A stretch of 5,543 bases of DNA from Dehalococcoidia bacterium (lineage in GTDB: Bacteria > Chloroflexota > Dehalococcoidia > JAUYDP01): the NCBI GenBank assembly GCA_030691805.1, contig JAUYDP010000365.1, forward strand, positions 1-5,543, given 5' to 3'. Below, in pieces: positions 1-4,700 of this stretch. Numbering within the stretch: the first letter of the stretch is position 1; each line of letters opens with the position of its first letter. The translations under genes were made by a program, and so were the position numbers. The notes below the pieces were generated by a model. That model saw nothing but the letters and a program-made list of their open reading frames with translations. It did no database searches and was not told the DNA's origin.

Positions 1-76
1 TGACGCTGTTGAGGGCCGCTACTCTGTCATTGTAGGACTTGCTCAGCTCCTTTGCTTCTACGAGGAACGGTTCCAT
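1..76 (-). CDS. ABC transporter ATP-binding protein, LolD/MacB type (N-terminal fragment, cut by window edge)
   Basis: Only the first 25 codons are visible, reading MEPFLVEAKELSKSYNDRVA and then ALNSV before the edge. This is the usual first strands of an ABC nucleotide-binding domain, and the Tyr of KSYN sits where the adenine-stacking A-loop aromatic is found. Walker A and everything after it lie outside the window. By position it should be the ATPase that powers the FtsX/MacB-fold permeases upstream (COG1136-like, compare Cj1663). Two in-frame ATGs exist. The one at 82 overlaps the permease stop as ATGA but is only 1 base from the AGGGAG motif. The one at 76 is 7 bases from it, so 76 is preferred. 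It lies 2 bases after the permease stop, which suggests translational coupling. The ABC ATPase call is firm; the substrate is not visible. Confidence 0.85.
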   Translation of the reverse strand, partial: MEPFLVEAKELSKSYNDRVAALNSV

Positions 77-78
77 TC

Positions 79-1221
79 TCATTCTCCCTTCAGGATTATG
101 GCCGGGTCTACGGCAAGCGCCCTGCGCAAGGGTATGATGCAGCACAGAAGGGCCACCACTAAAGACAGGGCCAGGGTCATGCCCAGGGCCGCCGGCTGGA
201 GTGAGATGGCTGAGCCGAAGACGCTGTACCCGATGACCTGGGCCACCAGAAGCCCCAGGACGTATCCCAGAAGCCCTCCCAAGAATCCCAGGGCCAGCAC
301 CTCTGTTAACAATAGGGCCGCGATGGAGCTGTCCCTGGCCCCCAGGGCCTTCATCAACCCGATCTCCCTGGTCCGCTCCAGGACCGCGGTAGTCAGGGTG
401 CTGCTGACTGACAGGGCGGAGGCCAGGAGCACCAGGGCCGCCACCAGGGCCATCAGGAGTTGGACCTTTGCCAGGACCTGCTGTTCAGCCTGCGCCACCT
501 GTCCGACGATGCGGGCCTCCGCTCCGGAGACCCGCTCCTCCATGGTGCGGGCCAGTGCTTCCAGGCTGGCGCCGGCCTGGGCGCGGACCTGGACCAGGCC
601 CACGGCGTCCTGCTTGTTCAGCAGCGTCTGCACCGCTGCCAGGTGGGTCAGGACCTGGCTGTCCTCCGGTCCTCCCGTATCCAGAATTCCGGTTATGCGC
701 AGCGAGAGCGTCGCATTTCCGTACTGCAACACCAGAGTGTCCCCAGGCTTTATCCCCAGGGCCCGTCCCGCCCCTACCCCCGCCAGGGCTGAAAATGGCT
801 CACCAGGATCAGGCCAGGCCCCTTCCACCTTCCACCACGAGGCCAGGGGCGAGGCAGGCTGAAGCCGGGAGCCTCCCAGCACCACTTTCCGGCCGGAAGC
901 TTCAGCCACCGCGTAAAGATAGGGCGCGAAGTAGACGGTCCCGGCCTCCTCCTGCGACTCCAAGAAGGCCAGGTCCTTCCCCGCCAGGTAGGCGCCGGCG
1001 TCTCCCTGGGTAGCCTGTACCCCGCCGCGAGGCAGAAGGAGTAGATTCGCTCCGTAGGCCTGTAGCTGCACCCCTGCCTTGCGCCCCACATCCATCGAAA
1101 CGGTGAGCAGGGCCCCCACCAAGCAAGCGCCCAGCAGCAGAGCGGCCAGAGTGAGCGCTGACCGGCCGCGGCGCTGCGCCAGCGACTTCCAGAGAATTAG
1201 GGGGAAGATGTTTCGCTGCAC
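79..1221 (-). CDS. FtsX/MacB-fold ABC transporter permease, 380 aa (Cj1662-like)
   Basis: Inner-membrane permease subunit of a MacB/LolC-type (type VII fold) ABC transporter, COG0577-like. Topology is typical: TM1 at about residues 20-42, a large extracytoplasmic domain at about 45-250, then three C-terminal TM segments at about 252-277, 300-328 and 345-365. The FtsX-domain signature LERTREIGLMKALGA is at 281-295, in the loop that contacts the ATPase. Segments such as YGANLLLLP (56-64) and GILDTGGPEDSQV (178-190) match the 445-residue permease at 2302-3639, so the two are paralogues and probably form a heterodimer. The start is GTG at 1221, chosen because AGGGGG lies 7 bases upstream. The gene is intact and followed at once by the ATPase gene. 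Its 5' side abuts the repeat array, which separates it from its presumed partner. A role in iron acquisition is inferred from gene order and the FbpBC neighbours, not from substrate residues. Confidence 0.9.
   Translation of the reverse strand: MQRNIFPLILWKSLAQRRGRSALTLAALLLGACLVGALLTVSMDVGRKAGVQLQAYGANLLLLPRGGVQATQGDAGAYLAGKDLAFLESQEEAGTVYFAPYLYAVAEASGRKVVLGGSRLQPASPLASWWKVEGAWPDPGEPFSALAGVGAGRALGIKPGDTLVLQYGNATLSLRITGILDTGGPEDSQVLTHLAAVQTLLNKQDAVGLVQVRAQAGASLEALARTMEERVSGAEARIVGQVAQAEQQVLAKVQLLMALVAALVLLASALSVSSTLTTAVLERTREIGLMKALGARDSSIAALLLTEVLALGFLGGLLGYVLGLLVAQVIGYSVFGSAISLQPAALGMTLALSLVVALLCCIIPLRRALAVDPAIILKGE
84..89 (-). promoter_or_regulatory. Shine-Dalgarno sequence that decides the ATPase start
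   Basis: AGGGAG on the minus strand lies inside the last codons of the upstream permease. It is 7 bases from the ATG at 76 but only 1 base from the ATG at 82. The spacing favours the second ATG, so initiation here probably depends on ribosomes finishing the permease. Confidence 0.6.
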
Positions 1222-1228
1222 GTCGGGA

Positions 1229-1234
1229 CCCCCT
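1229..1234 (-). promoter_or_regulatory. Shine-Dalgarno sequence for the GTG-initiated permease
   Basis: AGGGGG on the minus strand, 7 bases before the GTG at 1221. It supports a GTG start and translation that does not depend on coupling to the preceding gene, as would be needed with the inserted segment upstream. No convincing -10/-35 promoter was seen between it and the repeat array. Confidence 0.55.
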
Positions 1235-1441
1235 GTAGTTGGGGTTGGTCTTGACGGATATGGGCGGTGTAGTGGGACTGACTCACAACGGATGAGGGGC
1301 GCCGATTCACAACGAATTGGCCGCGTTGATTCATGGCGGATGAGCCCGAATGATTCATAACGGATGAGGGGAGCCGATTCACAACGGATAGGGGGGACCG
1401 ATTCACAGCGGATGAGGGGGACCGATTCACAACGGATGGGC

Positions 1442-1459
1442 GCGAGCAGGCGGACGGTG
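1442..1459 (+). repeat. 18-base insert in array spacer, copy 1
   Basis: GCGAGCAGGCGGACGGTG occurs here and again, identically, at 1505-1522. Each copy sits in one of the two over-long spacers of the left array, accounting for the 41- and 39-base steps. A truncated third copy (GCGAGCAG) follows the last unit at about 1544-1551. It looks like a second-order repeat within the array. Confidence 0.8.
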
Positions 1460-1504
1460 GGACTGATTCGCAGCGGATGGGGGGGACTGATTCACGACGG
1501 ATGA

Positions 1505-1522
1505 GCGAGCAGGCGGACGGTG
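1505..1522 (+). repeat. 18-base insert in array spacer, copy 2
   Basis: Identical 18-base copy of the sequence at 1442-1459, between the repeat units starting at 1489 and 1528. The surrounding bases (TGAGCGAGCAG at 1502-1512 and again at 1541-1551) suggest that a unit plus part of its long spacer was duplicated as a block. Confidence 0.8.
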
Positions 1523-1587
1523 TGGCTGATTCACAATGGATGAGCGAGCAGACCAAAGGGGTAGCACCTGCTGGAGGGAGATTCTGC

Positions 1588-1609
1588 TTTCAACTGACTC
1601 AAGCTGAAA
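1588..1609 (-). other. Short stem-loop just downstream of the GxxExxY gene
   Basis: In the minus-strand transcript, UUUCAGCU and AGUUGAAA can pair over 8 base pairs (one G-U) around a 6-base loop, starting 12 bases after the gene's stop codon. No U-tract follows, so it does not qualify as an intrinsic terminator. It could be a 3'-end processing structure or chance. The rest of 1549-1620 shows nothing else recognisable beyond a decayed repeat tail, ACGGATA, at 1609-1615. Confidence 0.3.
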
Positions 1610-1620
1610 ACGGATATATC

Positions 1621-2052
1621 TCATTTATCGCCAAGTCTCTTCATTTTTCTGTGGTTAGTGATCGTCCTGGGCGGGAAGAGACGGTGGTATTCGAGGCGGC
1701 CTGGGCCAAAGTTGATCCAAAGCGCTACTGGGTAGCCCGTCGCAGCAAAGTACTTCATAACCTGCCACTGGTCTTTACGTCCCATCCTTTCAGACCGAGC
1801 CTTGATCTCAACGATTACCCGTTCTTCTACCAAGAAATCCAAGTAGTATAAAGCCAGCCTCGTCTCATCCAAGAGGATCTGCACTGGTCTTTGGCCCTCA
1901 TAGGACAAATCAGCTCCTGGCAGCTTCACCTCGAGTGCCCTCTGGTAGACCTCCTCAGGGTGTCCAGGCCCCAACTCGTTGTGGATCCCTATCGCCACTC
2001 CGATAACCTTGTACGTGATATCCTTAAGCGGAGCGTCCTTAGCCAAGGGCAT
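1621..2052 (-). CDS. GxxExxY protein, PD-(D/E)XK nuclease superfamily, 143 aa
   Basis: A complete small protein of the GxxExxY family (TIGR04256/PDDEXK_3 type), cytosolic, function unknown. The family motif is G30-H-P-E33-E-V-Y36, preceded by IGIHNELGPG (21-30). The nuclease-like core is visible as D72 in YLDFLVEERVI, E82-I-K84 in VIVEIKA, and Gln95 and Gln97 in the following helix (KDQWQVMKYF), ending in the usual YPVALWINFG strand (107-116). Length fits the family, with a slightly longer basic tail (HRKMKRL). The ATG at 2052 has AGAGG 8 bases upstream. No signal peptide or membrane segment is seen. It lies on the same strand as the operon but between inverted repeat arrays, about 250 bases from the preceding gene, and is probably a later arrival. 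Family assignment is strong. Nuclease activity is an inference, since no member's substrate is known to me. Confidence 0.9.
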   Translation of the reverse strand: MPLAKDAPLKDITYKVIGVAIGIHNELGPGHPEEVYQRALEVKLPGADLSYEGQRPVQILLDETRLALYYLDFLVEERVIVEIKARSERMGRKDQWQVMKYFAATGYPVALWINFGPGRLEYHRLFPPRTITNHRKMKRLGDK

Positions 2053-2085
2053 ATGGCAAACCTCTGCTATCCGTTCCTCTTATTC

Positions 2086-2091
2086 ATTATC
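2086..2091 (-). promoter_or_regulatory. Possible -10 element upstream of the GxxExxY gene
   Basis: GATAAT on the minus strand matches TATAAT at five of six positions and lies in a locally AT-richer stretch about 34 bases before the ATG at 2052. No good -35 hexamer is present at 16-18 bases, so this is a weak candidate for a promoter that would let the gene be expressed separately from the operon. Confidence 0.22.
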
Positions 2092-2135
2092 GTTGAGAGA
2101 TGCTTTGTACAGCCCTCCCCTAAACCCGTCCGCGC

Positions 2136-2290
2136 CATCCGTTGGTTTACCCCTTATCGGTTGTGAATAGTGGCCTCCACCTGCCTCTTCACAGGGTGAT
2201 GCGGCCCTGTTGGGCGGTAAGCCACCTATCCGTTGTGAAACGGGACCCCACATCCGTTGTGAATCGTTCCCGCCACACACGTTGTGAAGT
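2136..2290 (-). repeat. Right repeat array, inverted relative to the left array (about five units)
   Basis: Read on the minus strand, units match GATTCACAACGGATG at 2251-2265 (perfect), 2227-2241 (2 differences), 2155-2169 (3 differences) and 2276-2290 (4 differences, core TTCACAACG kept). A half-decayed unit at 2136-2150 keeps CAACGGATG. The steps 2227-2251-2276 are 24 and 25 bases, so the left-array period is preserved, and the spacer TGGGGTCCC resembles the left spacers. A remnant with only AACGGATA lies near 2069-2083, in the leader of the GxxExxY gene. This array is shorter and more degraded than the left one. Confidence 0.8.
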
Positions 2291-2301
2291 GTCGCCTCCG
2301 T

Positions 2302-3639
2302 TTACCCTTGCCTCAAAAGGATGACAGGCTCAACCTGCATAGCCTTCCGGACCGGTATGGCGCTCCCCGCCAGGGCTACAACCAGGCCCAGGAGCACACT
2401 GACGGCCGCGACGGCAGGATGGGGCCAGATGGCGGAGCCGAAGACCTGGGCGCCGATGAAAACGGATAGGGCCGTTCCCAGCCCGTAGCCGGCGATGCCT
2501 CCCACCAGGCCCATGGCCCCGGCTTCGGCCAGGAAGATGGTGGCAACCTGAGAGTCCATGGCCCCCAGGGCTTTGGCGAGGCCGATCTCCCCCCGCCGCT
2601 CCATGACCGAGGCGGTCATGGCGGTCATAACCGCCAGGGCCGAGGAGGCCAGGGCCAGCACGGCGACGAGCAGCATCAGCCACTGAATCCTGACGAGGAA
2701 AGTGCCCTCCGCCTCGGACACCTGCCGGATGGCCCGGGCCTCGGAGCCCGGCAGGACCTCCTGGATCTGAGTGGTAATAGCGTCGATGATCGGGCTGCAA
2801 TACCACTTTTCGTATTCCTTGGGTGTCATCTCCTCAGGCTTCTTGTTGCGGATGTCCGCGGCCAGCTTCTCCTTGGGGAGCGTCAGGGCGCTGACCAGGA
2901 CCCGGCTAACGGCTCCAGGCGCGCCTGCCAGGTCCTGGGCCACAGACAACGGCACCACAACCTGGTCTTCCTCCGGGCCGCCCGTGGTCAGGATTCCCAC
3001 AACCTTGAGACTCCGGACGCCTCCTCGGTATTCTATGTCCAAGCTATTGCCCACTCCCAATCCCATCCGGCGGGCCAGCGCCCGGCCCAGGAGAGCCTCG
3101 TCTTTGGCGCTGTCCTCGGCCCACTTTCCTTCAGCCACCTGCCACCAGGGGGATGTCTTGCGAATACCGGTGCGGAAAATAATGTCGGCGGAGGACTTGG
3201 TTGGCTGGGCAAAGGTGGAGCGAATCTGGGATCCCTTGGGGATCACCACCTCTTTTTCAAACCAGGTGCCGGTTACCGCCACCGGCTCTTTCCCTTCATT
3301 GAATCTGGCAGCGAGGGTGAGAGAAGGGGCGAATCCCAGAATGTTGTTACGCCAGAATATGGTCTTTAACCGTGCCAGGGTTTCTTCCTGTAGATACGAA
3401 GGCTCTTGGGTGGGGTTATACGTGGCCCCGACGATGTTGATCTCCAGGGAATCGGATTTGGGTTTGACCAGGATATTGGCTCCGTAGGAACGCATCTCCT
3501 GGGCCATGCGGTTCATGATGTCCGCGTAAATGGCGAAAAGGGCCGTTGCCAGTGAGGAGCCGATGACTACGGCCAGTACTGCCACAGCTACCCGCTGCCG
3601 CCTTCGCCAGAAGGTCTCCTTTAGTAGCCTTATGAGCAT
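2302..3639 (-). CDS. FtsX/MacB-fold ABC transporter permease, 445 aa (Cj1661-like)
   Basis: Larger permease of the MacB-type pair, COG0577-like, in the inner membrane. TM1 is at about residues 17-38, the extracytoplasmic domain at about 40-315, and C-terminal TMs at about 318-343, 366-393 and 408-430. The FtsX loop MERRGEIGLAKALGA is at 346-360. Motifs shared with the 380-residue paralogue include YGANILVKP (52-60) and GILTTGGPEEDQV (215-227). It has two family-specific segments that the paralogue lacks or has diverged in: LKTIFWRNNILGFAP (91-105) and an insert at about 265-285 with KWYCSP, whose Cys281 is the only cysteine in the protein. The ATG at 3639 lies 2 bases after the stop of the FbpC-type ATPase gene with only a weak GGA upstream, so translation is probably coupled. 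Gene order recalls Cj1661-Cj1663 next to the P19/Ftr1 system. An iron-linked role is inferred from this and from FbpBC upstream. Confidence 0.9.
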   Translation of the reverse strand: MLIRLLKETFWRRRQRVAVAVLAVVIGSSLATALFAIYADIMNRMAQEMRSYGANILVKPKSDSLEINIVGATYNPTQEPSYLQEETLARLKTIFWRNNILGFAPSLTLAARFNEGKEPVAVTGTWFEKEVVIPKGSQIRSTFAQPTKSSADIIFRTGIRKTSPWWQVAEGKWAEDSAKDEALLGRALARRMGLGVGNSLDIEYRGGVRSLKVVGILTTGGPEEDQVVVPLSVAQDLAGAPGAVSRVLVSALTLPKEKLAADIRNKKPEEMTPKEYEKWYCSPIIDAITTQIQEVLPGSEARAIRQVSEAEGTFLVRIQWLMLLVAVLALASSALAVMTAMTASVMERRGEIGLAKALGAMDSQVATIFLAEAGAMGLVGGIAGYGLGTALSVFIGAQVFGSAIWPHPAVAAVSVLLGLVVALAGSAIPVRKAMQVEPVILLRQG

Positions 3640-3641
3640 TG

Positions 3642-4700
3642 TTAGATTCCAGGTCTTGGATGTTGAGGGAAGGCTACCACATGGGTGGGGGCCGCCCGTA
3701 CCCGGACGGCCTGACCCACGGGCACCACAACGGTAGACGGTTGGCTGCTATGAAGCAGTTGACCCGAAGCTAACCCGATAGTGTAAAGGTTCTCAGAACC
3801 CCGGAAATGGCGCTGGACTACGATGGCTTCCCCCTGCGGGTCAGGGACCAGGTCCACATCGTCCGGACGCAGCATTATCGATACCGAGGTGTCAGGGGCC
3901 AGCGGCCCCTGGTAGGGAAAGCGTCCCACTTCGGTCTCGACCGTCCCCCCGGTGATTCTCCCATCCAGGAAGTCCGCCTCCCCCACAAAGCCCGCTACGA
4001 AGCGGGTAGCCGGGTGGTGATAGATCGCCTCAGGCGTGCCCACCTGTTCCAGTTGCCCGGCATTCAGAAGGGCCACCCTGTCGGCCAAAATGAAAGCTTC
4101 CTCCTGGTCATGGGTTACCAGGATCGCGGTGGTCTCAGCCTCCTTCAGGATCCTTTGCACCTCCTGGCGCATCTGGGTCCTCATATCCGCGTCGAGATTG
4201 CTGAAGGGCTCGTCCAGGAGCAGGACCACTGGGCAGGGGGCCAGAGACCGTGCCAGGGCTACCCTCTGCTGCTGCCCTCCTGATAGCTCATGTGGATAGC
4301 GCCGGGCGTATTGTGCCATCCCCACCAATTCAAGCATCGTACCTACAATCCTATCCCTCTGATGGCTGGGAAAGGAACGCAGGCCGAAAGCTACGTTCTG
4401 TTCCACCGAGAGATGGGGAAAGAGGGCGTAGTCCTGGAATACTATGCCGACGCCCCGCTTTTCTGGGGGTAGCCAGTGGGACGGGCTGGCGACGATCTGG
4501 CCGTTTAGCGAGATCTCCCCCGCGTCTGGCTGCTCGAAGCCGGCAATGAGGCGCAGCGTAGTGGTCTTGCCGCAGCCGCTGGGGCCCAGGATGGCGAAGA
4601 CTTCCTTGTAACCGACCTGGAAAGAAAGGTCCTCAATAACATGAGGGCCGCCAAAGGACTTATAGACTTGTCGGAGTGTAACGGCGACGGAGTTATTCAT
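3642..4700 (-). CDS. fbpC: Ferric-iron type ABC transporter ATP-binding protein (FbpC-like), 352 aa
   Basis: Cytoplasmic ATPase of a binding-protein-dependent importer. All catalytic motifs are intact: Walker A GPSGCGKTT (39-47), Q-loop Q89 in VFQDYALFPHLSV, signature LSGGQQQR (139-146), Walker B VVLLLDEP (158-165), D-loop SNLD (167-170) and switch His197. Residues from about 244 onward form a TOBE-like regulatory domain (MLRPDDVDLV at 276-285). The PPEKRGVGIVFQDYALFPHL stretch and the adjoining FbpB-type permease favour Fe(III) over the spermidine, sulfate or thiamine relatives. The start is ATG at 4700, overlapping the permease stop as ATGA; the open frame continues upstream to 5306 but there only shadows the permease gene. 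The stop is 2 bases before the next permease. The ATPase family call is firm; iron specificity is likely, not proven. Confidence 0.9.
   Translation of the reverse strand: MNNSVAVTLRQVYKSFGGPHVIEDLSFQVGYKEVFAILGPSGCGKTTTLRLIAGFEQPDAGEISLNGQIVASPSHWLPPEKRGVGIVFQDYALFPHLSVEQNVAFGLRSFPSHQRDRIVGTMLELVGMAQYARRYPHELSGGQQQRVALARSLAPCPVVLLLDEPFSNLDADMRTQMRQEVQRILKEAETTAILVTHDQEEAFILADRVALLNAGQLEQVGTPEAIYHHPATRFVAGFVGEADFLDGRITGGTVETEVGRFPYQGPLAPDTSVSIMLRPDDVDLVPDPQGEAIVVQRHFRGSENLYTIGLASGQLLHSSQPSTVVVPVGQAVRVRAAPTHVVAFPQHPRPGI

Larger units (their letters stand above)
1280..1542 (+). repeat. Left tandem array: ten units of GATTCACAACGGATG, mostly on a 24-base period
   Basis: Units start at 1280, 1304, 1328, 1352, 1376, 1400, 1424, 1465, 1489 and 1528. 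The first seven are exactly 24 bases apart, as are the eighth and ninth; the other two steps are 41 and 39. Each unit is 15 bases with 0 to 3 differences from the consensus, and the unit at 1424 is perfect. The normal 9-base spacer is also partly conserved and G-rich, with AGGGGGACC as the best form. A decayed eleventh unit, retaining only ACGGATA, may end at 1260. The array occupies most of the gene-free stretch 1222-1620. It is probably non-coding: the 41-base step breaks the reading phase and the peptide pattern changes there. Confidence 0.9.
1246..2290. mobile_element. Candidate repeat-bounded element: GxxExxY gene between inverted tandem-repeat arrays
   Basis: This segment fills almost all of the 1080-base gap between two permease genes that are expected to be neighbours. 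It has a left array of 15-base repeats (plus orientation), one GxxExxY gene, and a right array of the same repeat inverted. The right array ends 11 bases from the stop codon of the 445-residue permease, and the left array ends about 25-60 bases before the GTG of the 380-residue permease. Neither flanking gene is damaged. There is no transposase or integrase, no clear terminal inverted repeat outside the arrays, and no target duplication at the outer ends. Mobility is therefore inference from layout. The alternative is an intergenic repeat family that expanded around a nuclease-like gene. Boundaries are approximate. Confidence 0.4.

Noticed and set aside
98..862. Plus-strand open frames opposite the permeases and ATPase (for example 98-862, 468-1013, 2771-3487, 3807-4283)
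   Set aside because: They are rich in Arg, Pro and Ser, resemble no family, and lie opposite well-supported minus-strand genes. They are GC-driven shadows.
1280..1542. CRISPR-like array
   Set aside because: The repeat is only 15 bases and the spacers about 9 bases and similar to one another. No cas genes are present.
1280..1542. DnaA-box or plasmid-iteron origin
   Set aside because: TGATTCACA in one unit matches TTWTNCACA at 8 of 9 positions, but most units have two or more mismatches. No replication gene or AT-rich unwinding region is nearby.
1197..1556. Long open frames through the left array on both strands, encoding 8-residue repeat peptides
   Set aside because: A 24-base period automatically keeps frames open. 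The 41-base step shifts the phase and changes the peptide pattern, and there is no convincing start with a ribosome-binding site. The units look non-coding.
1477..1851. Plus-strand open frame running from the array into the GxxExxY gene
   Set aside because: Its first part is repeat-derived and the rest is antisense to a clear GxxExxY family protein.
2227..2301. Intrinsic terminator after the 445-residue permease
   Set aside because: The only hairpins are 4-5 base pairs within repeat units and no U-tract follows.
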